Shown here piece by piece: positions 9,080 through 19,099 of a DNA stretch of 64,000 bases. Location of the stretch: NCBI RefSeq assembly GCF_014384965.1, contig NZ_JACRSW010000001.1:270607-334606 (forward strand), given 5' to 3'. This DNA comes from Jutongia hominis. GTDB taxonomy: Bacteria > Bacillota > Clostridia > Lachnospirales > Lachnospiraceae. Positions within the stretch are counted from its first letter, which is position 1. Every line of letters starts with the position of its first letter. Made by a program: the position numbers and the translations under genes. Below the pieces are notes generated by a model. It saw only the letters and a program-made list of their open reading frames with translations, was not told the DNA's origin and searched no databases.

Positions 9080-9183
9080 AATAAATGAACCCTCTTTCCC
9101 GTTTTCTTTTATCATACGCTCTTTTTACGGAGCATATCTTTCCTTTTTCATAATTCTGACGAATTCTCTGCTATCTTTCATCC

Positions 9184-9209
9184 AAAACGATCTGACACCT
9201 TGATCGTTT
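9184..9209 (-). terminator. Probable terminator of the 5'-nucleotidase gene
   Basis: The inverted repeat AAACGATC / GATCGTTT has a 9-base loop, 17 bases after the stop, with a short T stretch on the minus strand. Confidence 0.55.
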
Positions 9210-9225
9210 CCTATTGTTTTACAAT

Positions 9226-12200
9226 TTACTTTCTTTTGATCGTAGCAGTCTTACTCTTTCCTGCTATCGTTTTCAAATAGCAGCGGACTTTTCCAGCCTT
9301 TGCCGGTACTTTTACTGTATAAACAAAGTAACTGCCTTTTGACTGATAGGTACATTTTGTTGTTTTGATCTTCTTTTTAGAAGACTGCACAACCAAAGTT
9401 CCCTTTTCCTTAGCACGGATCTGAATCTTCTTTGCTTTCTTATCTGCACTTCCTTTCATAAAGGAAGGCTTTGCAGGCTTAGAAGCACTAACTGTCACTT
9501 TCTTCACACCGGCAATCGTTCCGTTGGAATTATCATGCAATGTAATATAGACAGACGAGCCACCTTTTTTCGGACTTGGCAGCGTATAGCTAAAAGAGCC
9601 ATCTTTGTTCAGATCCAGAGAAGCACTGTTTTCGCCATAACTGATATACGCTGATCCTGTTTTTAATGCAATCTTTCCTTTTACAACACGCGACGTACTT
9701 CTTATCTTGCTTACAGAGATCTTACCGCTGCCTGCTGCATTTGAATATTGTGTCTGCGAACCCACACGAACTTTTGTCTTTGCACTCGTACGTGTCTTTC
9801 CTTTGTATTTGTCCGATGCAGAAACCGTAACAACAGCACCCTTTTTAAAACCTTTTGTCTTGATCACAAATCTGCCTTTGGCTTTACTTGTTCCGGTATA
9901 TTTTTTCTTCCCGGATTTTGCGGTAACCTTACATCCCTTTTTACCGGAAGGGATACTTCCTGATACATATTTTTCAAAGTCACAGATTGAATTTACTTTT
10001 GGCTGGTTTGGCGCCTTGGAAGATGCCTTTCTTGATGCTTTCAGACTGATCCTTCCACGCTTGTCAATTGAAAAAGCAACTACCTTTGTCTTAGCCGAAA
10101 TAGTCGGTACTGTCATCGTATAACTGCCATTTACAACTTTATAAGCTTTAGCATTCTTAATCTTTTTGTTCTTATCATATCCTTTGCTTGCTTTATACAA
10201 TGCTTTGCCGCCATTTGCCGGAACATAAGCTGTCTTTCCTACATAAATGACCATTGTTGTGTTCGTATCATTTAACTTTCCTTTTAACCGGGAAGTTTTG
10301 TTTGACACAGCATTCAATGTAGGTGCGTTTGGTCCTCTTCGAAGTACTTTTGTATAAACACTCGCACTGGTTCTTCCCTGTCCGTCTGTCACATAAACAG
10401 CGATCGTATTGCCTGCTTTTTGTTTGTCAATCTTGCAGCTGTAAGCTCCTTTTGCATTTGCAGTTGTTGTATAGCTCTTTCCTGCCGCTTTTACATGCAC
10501 GGTGAGTCCTGCTAAAGCATCTCCTTTTACGATCGTCATCTTATTCGTAAATTTGCTGACAGTTGGTTTTTCTAATGCATTCGGATCAATATTACTGATC
10601 GTAATATGCTTTACTGTAGCATTTCCATATGGATCATATGCACGAATCGATAATGTCGTATTAGCAGATACTGTGATCTTATGATCTGTAACTGCTGCCG
10701 CCTGTGACCAGATTGCATTGTCTTTTTCGTACTGTCCCTGCAGATAGGTAATACCGGCTACACCACTCTTATCCGATGCCTGTACATAGATTGTAACATT
10801 CCGGTTTGTCGCTTCCGTCGTAGATGGTGCCAGGACCAAAAGAGGTCCTGCAGTATCTTCGTTTGCCGCAGTCTTAGCCGTATCAATCTTATAATATGCA
10901 TAATTCGTTGTCTTTTGTAAGGTTTTTCCATACCATGGATTTAACTTTGCATAAAAATCAGACAATGAGCTGGAACGGAAGATCCTGCAATCTTCATTTC
11001 CAAATGTAACAGACCAGTTATCGTCTGCCTGGTCAGAAATTGCACCAAAAGAGCCTAATTCTTTAATATATTCTTTAAAATACATTGCCGTACGATCCCC
11101 TTTGGATGTCAGTCTCTGATCATATAATTCAGACAAAACCGCTTTGTTTTTTGATATGTAGTTTGTAACTAAAATAAATTTGGAATCATCCGTAACCGGC
11201 TGACCGTTGCAAGTCAGATTGACAATACGACTTGTATTGCTGTTGATCAGTTCGCCATCTACATTGTACATAGCAGGCTTAGATGCATCAATCTGATATT
11301 CAATGCCATCAAAGACCTGAAAAGGTCCCCAGCGTTTAAGCCATTTTTCCGCTACAAGTGATGTTGTTCCATATTCCTCTGACAGTTTTTTGATCGTACC
11401 GGTAGATGTGATCATTTCATTTTGCTGTGCAAAGATACTGGCTGACCATTCCATCCATTTTCGGAGCTGCTTTCCGGTAATCCAGTATGCATAATCATTG
11501 TTATGTTCATATTCCTGCGTATTTAACACATCTTTCATCGTAAAGGAATCCTGAATATCCATATAATCATTTTTACCTTCACTACCATCCATATAATATC
11601 CGGTTGCAGAAATTACCGGATAATTTACATAAGCAGCTCCGGCATTACTATGAATAAAATTCATACCAAACCGAATCTTTGCCTCATTATTTAACTGGAT
11701 CGCATAGTTATCATTTAAAACACCGAAATATCCCTGAAATACACTCCCTGAAGCTACCGAAGCAAGCACTTCCTTAAATGTATTCTTAATGATATTGGCA
11801 GACTTTTCATCAACTGCTACAATGTTTTGATCATCCCGGATCGATTCTGAACTTTTTCGCACTTCTGTTGCTGCATGAACAACAGAAACTTTACCATTAT
11901 CAATCTTTAGTGTCATATCGGCAATACCGATTCCGGCTGCATGATCCGCTACCATCACAACCGGCTTTCCGTTTGTAAGCCCTGTTGTTTTATCTGTATT
12001 TGGCAACCGATAAAAAATCTTTGTACTAGCATCGTTTGACGGATAATTACGATGCTGGTGACCAAGCATCACACAGTCTACATTGGCAAGCTTAGAGATC
12101 GCATATCCCGGATCTGTTGCACTGTCTCCATCGTTTGCTTCTCCCATACCGCAATGACCGATCACAACAACAATATCCGCTCCGGCACTCTTTAATGCAG

Positions 12201-12870
12201 CAGCCTGCTCCCGCACTGTCTTTAAGATACTCTCTCCTTCTAACACTCCATCATATTCATAATAGGTAGAAAGTTCCTTCTTTGTCACACCGACAATACC
12301 CACTTTAACAGCGACCGTATTTCCTGCCGAAGTTGTCATATTCTTTGTAAGCATCATCGTTCGTTTCCATGGATAATTTCCTGTCGCATATTCTTTTACA
12401 TTTGCGACAACGCATTTATCATTCAGACCGGACTGTGTCAGCTGGTTTTTAATAAAATCATAACCATAATCAAACTCATGGTTTCCTAATGTAATCGCAT
12501 CATATCCGATCTTACTCATTGCTTCAAAGATCGGCTGCAAAGTGTTTGATGGCTTTTTGACATCTCCCATTAAAACTTCCGCACCGTAACCGTAAACAGA
12601 ATCTCCGGCATCCACTGTCAGGCTGGCTCCCTGATTCAGTTCTGCTCTTGCTGCTTTGATCATCGTACTAAGCTTGGCAAGCGAATGTCCTGCATTCTTT
12701 CCTGCGATATCATAATCTTCACTTGAAACCTGATTATGCAGATCTGTCGTGGAAATCACTCGCAATGTTGTCGTTTCGGCTGCTTTTGCCTGATTTCCCA
12801 CTAAAAAAGCAGCTACCATTGCAACTCCTATTCCTATTTTTTTGATTCCTACAATCAGATTATTTCTCAT
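9226..12870 (-). CDS. Secreted 5'-nucleotidase / cyclic phosphodiesterase with Ig-like tail
   Basis: 1214 residues from the ATG at 12870; AGGAGG lies 12 bases upstream, and the in-frame ATG at 12903 would put that site inside the gene. A signal peptide ends near QAKA. The metallophosphatase domain has STTDLHNQ, VDAGDS, LGNHEFDYG, VIGHCGMG and MLGHQHRN, the five metal and catalytic motifs of the UshA/CpdB family. The carboxyl 5'-nucleotidase domain ends near residue 640. After it come about 550 residues of lysine-rich Ig-like beta repeats (for example VHVKAAGKSYTTTANAKGAY) with no sorting signal. The enzyme would scavenge extracellular nucleotides. The tail is unusually long and basic and may bind the wall. 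Confidence 0.88.
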   Translation of the reverse strand: MRNNLIVGIKKIGIGVAMVAAFLVGNQAKAAETTTLRVISTTDLHNQVSSEDYDIAGKNAGHSLAKLSTMIKAARAELNQGASLTVDAGDSVYGYGAEVLMGDVKKPSNTLQPIFEAMSKIGYDAITLGNHEFDYGYDFIKNQLTQSGLNDKCVVANVKEYATGNYPWKRTMMLTKNMTTSAGNTVAVKVGIVGVTKKELSTYYEYDGVLEGESILKTVREQAAALKSAGADIVVVIGHCGMGEANDGDSATDPGYAISKLANVDCVMLGHQHRNYPSNDASTKIFYRLPNTDKTTGLTNGKPVVMVADHAAGIGIADMTLKIDNGKVSVVHAATEVRKSSESIRDDQNIVAVDEKSANIIKNTFKEVLASVASGSVFQGYFGVLNDNYAIQLNNEAKIRFGMNFIHSNAGAAYVNYPVISATGYYMDGSEGKNDYMDIQDSFTMKDVLNTQEYEHNNDYAYWITGKQLRKWMEWSASIFAQQNEMITSTGTIKKLSEEYGTTSLVAEKWLKRWGPFQVFDGIEYQIDASKPAMYNVDGELINSNTSRIVNLTCNGQPVTDDSKFILVTNYISKNKAVLSELYDQRLTSKGDRTAMYFKEYIKELGSFGAISDQADDNWSVTFGNEDCRIFRSSSLSDFYAKLNPWYGKTLQKTTNYAYYKIDTAKTAANEDTAGPLLVLAPSTTEATNRNVTIYVQASDKSGVAGITYLQGQYEKDNAIWSQAAAVTDHKITVSANTTLSIRAYDPYGNATVKHITISNIDPNALEKPTVSKFTNKMTIVKGDALAGLTVHVKAAGKSYTTTANAKGAYSCKIDKQKAGNTIAVYVTDGQGRTSASVYTKVLRRGPNAPTLNAVSNKTSRLKGKLNDTNTTMVIYVGKTAYVPANGGKALYKASKGYDKNKKIKNAKAYKVVNGSYTMTVPTISAKTKVVAFSIDKRGRISLKASRKASSKAPNQPKVNSICDFEKYVSGSIPSGKKGCKVTAKSGKKKYTGTSKAKGRFVIKTKGFKKGAVVTVSASDKYKGKTRTSAKTKVRVGSQTQYSNAAGSGKISVSKIRSTSRVVKGKIALKTGSAYISYGENSASLDLNKDGSFSYTLPSPKKGGSSVYITLHDNSNGTIAGVKKVTVSASKPAKPSFMKGSADKKAKKIQIRAKEKGTLVVQSSKKKIKTTKCTYQSKGSYFVYTVKVPAKAGKVRCYLKTIAGKSKTATIKRK

Positions 12871-12945
12871 GATCCTAACAAACCTCCTGTTTCTAACTAT
12901 CATTTTTAAATGGCATTTTCTTTATGGGCGCAAGATACTATAATG

Positions 12946-12969
12946 AGGGGCGGCTCAGTCCTGCCCCCT
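12946..12969 (-). other. GC-rich hairpin in the leader of the 5'-nucleotidase gene
   Basis: AGGGGCGG and CTGCCCCCT form an imperfect stem around a 7-base loop, 76 bases before the start codon, in an AT-rich setting. It could be an attenuator or an operator. The stretch 12871-13210 has no gene that I can support. Confidence 0.35.
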
Positions 12970-13210
12970 TTATCTGATCAGAGCGCCCATCAGGCAAAAA
13001 TCAGTTTTTCTATGAAACGGTACTGTATTTTTGCAAATGATGTAAAATATGTCCTATTGTTATCTATAATAAATCTTTTGTTCTTACTCTATATCTATCG
13101 TCTGTCTTTTGCTTTTTCAGTCAAAAAGACACACTCTTTAATATAGCACGTTATATAAGAAAAGTAAAACCTAAGAAAATCGCAGCAAAATACACTCTCC
13201 CATGTTGCAA

Positions 13211-13487
13211 ATTCATGATATAATGAAGCATACCCAAGAAAAGGGAGCGACTGCGAAGCAGGCATTTCCTTTTCAGGTATGCTTCAACGAGCAAATTTTC
13301 TGCGTAGCAGAAAGTAAAGCTCTGCAAGAGCGGGTTTGTGAGTTTAACGTAACATTCATGATATAATACACCTAAAAGGAAAGCAAGCGACTGCGAAGCA
13401 GGCATTTCCTTTTCAGGTATGCTTCAACGAGCAAATTTTCTGCGTAGCAGAAAGTAAAGCTCTGTAAGAGCGTATTTGCGAGTCTGA
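13211..13487 (+). repeat. Tandem ~141-base intergenic repeat with hairpins and extended -10 boxes
   Basis: Two copies, 13211-13352 and 13354-13487. Each starts with ATTCATGATATAAT, which contains TGATATAAT, a perfect extended -10 box facing the VanY-type gene (at about 13216 and 13359). Each continues with CTGCGAAGCAG, then TTTCTGCGTAGCAGAAA and GCTCTGCAAGAGC (GCTCTGTAAGAGC in copy 2), which are short hairpins. The central segments align at an exact 141-base offset. A single related copy lies in reverse at 57068-57109 after the YfhO gene. No reading frame explains the repeat. Confidence 0.8.
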
Positions 13488-13520
13488 ATGCCTCCAAAAG
13501 TCCAGAAAGGAAGTACTACT

Positions 13521-14249
13521 ATGCATACTATTTTTTCTAATACACACCACCCATTTTCAGTCAAAACTTTTGGTAAAAAGCTTCTTCTGTCTTTTTGTAT
13601 CGGATGCCTTTTTTCTTCTCTGCTTCTTCATCCGCACCATACCAAAGCGGCTGTTTACAAGAAAGGTTTTACCTACCGGAAACTGACTCCTGCGATCAAA
13701 AAAAAGATCACCGGTGTATCGTATCGTAAAAATCCCTATATCACATACAACGATCTGCGTTATATTCGTGTACTTTATTATGATTTTCACGGTGATATCC
13801 AATCCGGTGAACTTATTGTAAACAAAAAGATTGTCAAAAAAGTTGTAAAAATCTTTTATCAGCTTTATAAAATGAAATATCCGATCGAACGCATGCAATT
13901 GATCGATGCTTACCATGCTGACGATTTAAAATCAATGGCAGCCAATAACACCTCTGCATTCAATTACCGCCCGGTTGCCGGAACGAACAGACTTTCCAAT
14001 CATTCTTACGGGCTTGCGATCGACATCAACCCACGGATCAACCCATATATTAACAGCCACAAGAAGCTTACTCCGACAAACGGAGCTGTCTATCAATGCC
14101 GTGATCCAAAGAAATGCAAAGGAAAATATGCACGTTATATGATCAAAAAGAGCAGTAAGATTACAAAGATCTTTAAGAAATATGGTTTTAGCTGGGGCGG
14201 TGACTGGGTGTATAGTAAAGATTACCAGCATTTTGAATATACGAAATAA
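13521..14249 (+). CDS. VanY-type D-alanyl-D-alanine carboxypeptidase (peptidase M15)
   Basis: 242 residues from the ATG at 13521, preceded by AAGGAAG. An amino-terminal membrane or signal segment spans about 19-38. The zinc site motif SNHSYGLAID (SxHxxGxAxD) and the late GDWVYSKDYQHFEY supply the expected His, Asp and His ligands of the M15 family. It would trim D-Ala or act as an L,D/D,D-peptidase on peptidoglycan outside the cell. It is alone on the plus strand, behind the tandem repeat that may carry its promoters. Confidence 0.85.
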   Translation: MHTIFSNTHHPFSVKTFGKKLLLSFCIGCLFSSLLLHPHHTKAAVYKKGFTYRKLTPAIKKKITGVSYRKNPYITYNDLRYIRVLYYDFHGDIQSGELIVNKKIVKKVVKIFYQLYKMKYPIERMQLIDAYHADDLKSMAANNTSAFNYRPVAGTNRLSNHSYGLAIDINPRINPYINSHKKLTPTNGAVYQCRDPKKCKGKYARYMIKKSSKITKIFKKYGFSWGGDWVYSKDYQHFEYTK

Positions 14250-14299
14250 AAGCAAAAGACGCATATCCTTGCGTAAAATATCATCTTCATGAATGTATC

Positions 14300-14728
14300 G
14301 TGTCAAAAGAGATATCTATTTCATATATTGTAATAGATTTAAAACATATTCAGCCACGATTATTGGAAGATAAAAATATTTTATACAATTTTGCTTCAAA
14401 AATTCTGATTTCCCGGCTTATTACCGAAAAAGATACAGGCACAACAATCAATATACTTTTCGATAATAAAACAACAAAAACAGCATCGAAAAACTCTTTA
14501 CGAGAATATATCATTGCCTATATCGTATATGAAGAAGGACTGGATGTTACTATTCATTTTGAGTATAAGGATTCCGATGCAAGTGATGCCTTTATAATCC
14601 AGGCTGCAGATTATGTAGCTAATGCATTATATTCTAAATATGAATATAACAATGAAATTTATGCAAACATATTAGATAAGAAAACACATATCGTACAACA
14701 TTTTCCATATAAAACGTTTGGAAAATAA
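14300..14728 (+). pseudogene. Carboxyl-terminal fragment of a DUF3800-like protein
   Basis: The 142 residues include IQAADYVANALYSKYEY, resembling the late AD-containing motif of DUF3800 (predicted RNase H-like proteins from mobile-element and defence regions). The expected amino-terminal metal-binding motif (an Asp-Glu near the start) is missing. The only start available is a GTG without a ribosome site, 50 bases after the VanY-type stop. This suggests a truncated remnant. Its AT-rich composition differs from its neighbours. It could instead be a short functional derivative. Confidence 0.45.
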
Positions 14729-14811
14729 TATATTGGAGCATTTTTTAAGTTTGTTGTACCAATGTGAAATTTGTGCTTACATACCCATTTCGTTATTTAT
14801 TTTGTGTTATG

Positions 14812-14840
14812 AAAGAGATGAATTTTTTCATCTCTTTTTT
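14812..14840 (+). terminator. Intrinsic terminator after the DUF3800-like fragment
   Basis: AAAGAGATGAA and TTCATCTCTTT form an 11-base stem with a T-rich loop, followed by further T residues on the plus strand. Confidence 0.8.
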
Positions 14841-14859
14841 AATGCATTCATATACGGCA

Positions 14860-14906
14860 AACAAAACAAAGAGGATCGCGAAAAAAGCGATCCTCTTTGT
14901 TTTGTT
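14860..14906. terminator. Perfect 20-base-pair hairpin between convergent genes
   Basis: The arms at 14860-14879 and 14887-14906 are exact reverse complements around a 7-base A-rich loop. It lies between the plus-strand fragment and the minus-strand gene ending at 14981, so it can stop transcription from both sides. Confidence 0.85.
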
Positions 14907-14980
14907 ACTGCCAAATGCCTTTAATCTTTCAAAAGTTGAAACATCTCTATAAAATAATTTTCATTTTTTCTATTTGCGTG

Positions 14981-17900
14981 TTATTTTGCTACTACGTATT
15001 GAACCCATCTCTTAACATTACTGATACCATCAGCTTCAGATGCTGTTATCTTAGTAGCAGACTCTTTGCTCTCAACTTTTTTCAGGTAATATGTATATAC
15101 TTTTTTACGGTCTGCATAACGATACTGCGTCTTATAAGATGAAACCACCTGTCTTGTAGATTCACTATACCAGCATGGAGCACTTCCATATAAGTTGAAG
15201 TAACCTCCCAACTGATTAGAGTACTGTGTTCCTACGCAGCCAAGCTGACCTCCCCAGCCACGTTCCTGATATGTGGTACAAGATTTTCCACCCCATACAC
15301 CAGAGCATGGTCCGGATGTTCTTCCATCTGCTGACAAATATCTGATGTAGTTATACTGTGTGGTATAACCATTCGGAACTGATCGTGTTTCTACTTTTCT
15401 GTAATCATTGCTGCCAACGTAGTTATCTGTCCAACCACTCCAGCCACCATATGGTCCCCATTCATCCGTAACTTTATACAGGGTATAACCATCCATCGAG
15501 CTGTTTGGAGATACAATTATACTTGTATGATCATATGTCCACTTTTCGCCGACAATCGTTGCATTATCTGGAACCTCTGATTCCAAAACCCAATCCATCG
15601 AACCATACTGTAATTTATTGTAGCTTTCTTCATTAATTGTCACAAGTTTTCCACTTGTAAATTTCAATAATGAATCACCCTCTACTTTACCACAGATCAT
15701 ATAATCACCTGTCAGATCCAGCTTACCAACAATATTACTATTCAATCTTGACAACGAAACATCTTTAGATAATACAACATTAGAACCTGTTGTTTCCAGC
15801 TTAATTGTGCCATATAACGAGATGTCTGTCTTATCTGCTGACAGTATCATGGCAAAACCATCTGTTTTTGCCGTAATTCTCGATAAATTTAATTTTGCAG
15901 AAGAACATACGATCGGAGTAGATTTATTCTCTGTAAAAGTAATTCCATTCAGAGCTGTTTCCTTCGCATCTGAAGAAATCTTAATTCCCTTATAAGTCTT
16001 ATTGCCACCGTTTAATTCAAAATAGTCTGTTGATTTTGGAATATCATATGTCTTGTTAGATATTGTATCCTCCATATCAGACAGATTAATGATCAGTTTC
16101 TTCGCTCCGGAAGTAACTGCTGCATTGGCCACTTCACTGTTCTTTGCATTAACAGTAACTTTTCCTGCACTGTCAAAGGCTTTTTTTCCAAGCTTTGCAA
16201 TTTTTTTGCTTACAGTAAAGTCATCTAAACTGCTGCATCCACTAAATGCTTTATCTCCTATCCGTTCTACACCCTCTGCCGTGACATTTTCTAATGACGA
16301 GCATCCTTCGAATGCCTGATCCGGTATCTCAGTTATATGCTTGCTAAGCTTAATGGATTTTATCTTATCATGACCGGCAAAAGCATTCTTTTCAATACCA
16401 ACAATCTTAACAACCGAAGTTGTTCCATCTCCATTGTCAGTTGAAATATAGTCAGGAATATATACATCTGTTCCATCACCGGTATAATCTACGACTGTTC
16501 CTGTCTCACTATCATAAACAAGATCTTTGGTTCTGCATAACGCATTGTCAACATACTGGTTCACTTCATACGGAACTTCAAATGGTAGAATTCCATTTTC
16601 ATAATCGTCAAAGCTATGTGTCTGCTTTGAATAATCAATAAAGTCAAATGTATCATCATCCTGTACACCATATGTATATACATAATATGAACTAGATGCA
16701 ATGTCATATCCTACTACTGCAAAGACATGAATCGTTCCGGCACATACCATTCTGTAATATCCTTCCGGTGCATTTGCATTAGAATATGTCTTGGTTGTTG
16801 TCTTCGTTGTTTCCGTAGAATAAGCCAATGCTGATGAATATTGATTCGACTCTGAAACAGTATTACTATCTGAGTTAGCTAATGTTTCTGTCTGACCTTC
16901 CGAATGTGTCTTATTATATCCATAAGTATCACTGACTTTTTTGCTAAGTGCCTGTGAATGTGATGAACTTGAACTCGCTGATACGCTATTTTGAGCACTT
17001 GAAGATGTTCCCCATGTTTTAGAACTACTTACTGTTGAAGTATCCTCATGAGATGAAGATACTTCTGAATCAATTTTAGCTGTCAATTTCGCTCCTACTT
17101 CACCACTGATATTCCCGGTAAAAGGTCCCTTTTTTGCTCCCAATGAAGCTGACACCTTTGAAGATACTTCACTTCCAACTTCTGTACCTATCTTAGCTGA
17201 TACACCATTCTTGTCTGTTGTAGAACTATCGTCACTTCCCCCATCTTCTCTACTGCTAAGTGATACCGATGTATCACTGTTTGCACGACCACTCTGATCT
17301 ACTATCTCCTGGCCACTCTCATCTGTGTGGCTCTGGATCAATGTCATGCTGTCATTCCAGTTTTTCGATAACGTCCATGCCGTTGTCCGTGTTGTTGAAT
17401 TTGCAACTGCATTCACAATTGATTTTGAAGTAGATTCTGTAATGGTTCCGCTTGATGTGATCGTCTCTGATACAGTAAGACCACTTGTGTTTCCAAAATC
17501 CTTGATCGTATATAACGGAACATTTTCCATTTGACCAATCTCATAAGCAAATAAGTACTGACCATTCTTTTCATCTTCAACCACCAGTGGTTTTCCTAAC
17601 TGCTTGACCGGTCTGGTCTGGTTTCTCTTACTTGTCCAGTTTGCATGTAATGTAATATTTCCGGTTTTACCTAAAGGAATTTTTTCAACAAGGTTGTCCT
17701 TTTCATCTGTCCATCCCATAAATGTGTAACCAAACCACTCCGGATTTGTCAACGTTGCACCTTCATTTACTTTATATTTGATGCTGTCTACTTTCGCCAA
17801 TGGCGAATCAAAAGAAACGGTATACTCTCTGGCAGTCCAATGAGCATACAGATCAATATTGCCTGTTGTACCTGCAGCAATCTGCTTTACTTTGTTTGCA

Positions 17901-19075
17901 CTTGCTCCTTCTCCATCATACCAGCCTTCAAAAATATAGCCTTCACAGCTGATATTCTTCAAAGTTAATCCAGCATCAGAACTGTAAGAATTTGGATTTG
18001 AATTTTTAATTTCCTGCTTTTGCAAATATGCATCATCTTCATAAAGATGATAGGTGATAGAATTTTCGTTTGCTAATTTCGGAATCGTTTTCTGTGCTAC
18101 GATCACCATACCACATTCACTGCAATGTGAACCTTCTGTAAGACCTGTTTTTTCTGTTGTTGCTGCTACAGCAGGATCAATTACCGCAACGTGACCTTTT
18201 GCCGGAATTGTTGTATCTTCCTGCGAAATACTGTTAAGACCTTTTGGGTCACTATAATATTTGCCACATGATGTACAGTAATAATACGCTTTATTACCCT
18301 GTTCCGTACAGGTTGCATCTTTTGGTTCCACTTCTTTCATTGTATGTGTATGCTTTACCGGTGTTGTTGTACCAAGAGTAACACCATATCCACCCGCAAT
18401 ATATCTACGTACAAGAATAACATCAGATGAATTGATTCTTCCATCTCCATTCACATCACAAGCAGCTTCATTTACTTTTTGCTCATATCCACCAGCAATC
18501 TGTCTTCTCATCATAATAACATCGGTTGAATTGATCTTTCCATCTTCATTAAGATCTCCCGGTGTATATTCAGAAATACTGATCTCTCCATCCTCAGCTT
18601 TTACCGCAACTGCATTCAGATCAGTATCAACCATATCTCCATCATCACAAGATACGCTGATCTTATAACTGTCTCCGGCTTTTGCCGTATCACTCACCTT
18701 AAAAGAAAGTTTTAAGATCGTACCATCTTTGATATCATCTGCTGTTATCTCCTGACCATCCCATACAAACTTACACGGTGATTGTAATTTTCCGGGTTTT
18801 GTCAGAACCAGAGAAGAGAACGTATCTCCTGCCGATGCTGCTTTTAGCGTTAAGCCGTCATCATACTTCAAAGTAAGCGTTGCTCCTAATATTCCCGGGT
18901 TATCTTTTATCTTAACAGCAACCTCTACTGTTGTGCCGGGTGTTACTGTCTGCCCTTGTACAGAAAGTGTCACTTGTTTCTTCGTTTCCTCTGCTTTTGC
19001 ATAATAGGATGGACACCCGGTTATGATCATAACAGCAACAAGCAGACCAACTATCATTTTCTTCGCTATTTTCAT
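14981..19075 (-). CDS. Giant exported cohesin-dockerin-InlB-LRR protein with a Ser/Thr-rich module
   Basis: 1364 residues, last gene of operon A, with AAAGGAG five bases before the ATG. The signal peptide contains ITGC (Cys21), a possible lipobox, besides a type I site near AKAEE. Modules seen: cohesin-like about 33-165 (NPGILGATLTLKYDD, KFVWDGQEI); dockerin 171-232 with two EF-hand loops, DLNEDGKINSTD and DVNGDGRINSSD, each followed by an RRxIAGGY-type segment; a Cys-pair region to about 335; two InlB-type repeats 370-482 (IFEGWYDG, TFMGWTDE); a Ser/Thr-rich region 531-770 with an amphipathic hairpin at 625-673; GYYRMVCAGTIHVFAVVGYD near 772-791; BspA-type LRRs about 880-1000; and a Trp/Tyr-rich end. 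Probably a surface scaffold or adhesin. The 531-790 module may be pore-forming, which is inference. Confidence 0.8.
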   Translation of the reverse strand: MKIAKKMIVGLLVAVMIITGCPSYYAKAEETKKQVTLSVQGQTVTPGTTVEVAVKIKDNPGILGATLTLKYDDGLTLKAASAGDTFSSLVLTKPGKLQSPCKFVWDGQEITADDIKDGTILKLSFKVSDTAKAGDSYKISVSCDDGDMVDTDLNAVAVKAEDGEISISEYTPGDLNEDGKINSTDVIMMRRQIAGGYEQKVNEAACDVNGDGRINSSDVILVRRYIAGGYGVTLGTTTPVKHTHTMKEVEPKDATCTEQGNKAYYYCTSCGKYYSDPKGLNSISQEDTTIPAKGHVAVIDPAVAATTEKTGLTEGSHCSECGMVIVAQKTIPKLANENSITYHLYEDDAYLQKQEIKNSNPNSYSSDAGLTLKNISCEGYIFEGWYDGEGASANKVKQIAAGTTGNIDLYAHWTAREYTVSFDSPLAKVDSIKYKVNEGATLTNPEWFGYTFMGWTDEKDNLVEKIPLGKTGNITLHANWTSKRNQTRPVKQLGKPLVVEDEKNGQYLFAYEIGQMENVPLYTIKDFGNTSGLTVSETITSSGTITESTSKSIVNAVANSTTRTTAWTLSKNWNDSMTLIQSHTDESGQEIVDQSGRANSDTSVSLSSREDGGSDDSSTTDKNGVSAKIGTEVGSEVSSKVSASLGAKKGPFTGNISGEVGAKLTAKIDSEVSSSHEDTSTVSSSKTWGTSSSAQNSVSASSSSSHSQALSKKVSDTYGYNKTHSEGQTETLANSDSNTVSESNQYSSALAYSTETTKTTTKTYSNANAPEGYYRMVCAGTIHVFAVVGYDIASSSYYVYTYGVQDDDTFDFIDYSKQTHSFDDYENGILPFEVPYEVNQYVDNALCRTKDLVYDSETGTVVDYTGDGTDVYIPDYISTDNGDGTTSVVKIVGIEKNAFAGHDKIKSIKLSKHITEIPDQAFEGCSSLENVTAEGVERIGDKAFSGCSSLDDFTVSKKIAKLGKKAFDSAGKVTVNAKNSEVANAAVTSGAKKLIINLSDMEDTISNKTYDIPKSTDYFELNGGNKTYKGIKISSDAKETALNGITFTENKSTPIVCSSAKLNLSRITAKTDGFAMILSADKTDISLYGTIKLETTGSNVVLSKDVSLSRLNSNIVGKLDLTGDYMICGKVEGDSLLKFTSGKLVTINEESYNKLQYGSMDWVLESEVPDNATIVGEKWTYDHTSIIVSPNSSMDGYTLYKVTDEWGPYGGWSGWTDNYVGSNDYRKVETRSVPNGYTTQYNYIRYLSADGRTSGPCSGVWGGKSCTTYQERGWGGQLGCVGTQYSNQLGGYFNLYGSAPCWYSESTRQVVSSYKTQYRYADRKKVYTYYLKKVESKESATKITASEADGISNVKRWVQYVVAK

Positions 19076-19099
19076 AAATACTCCTTTCCTGCATATTTT

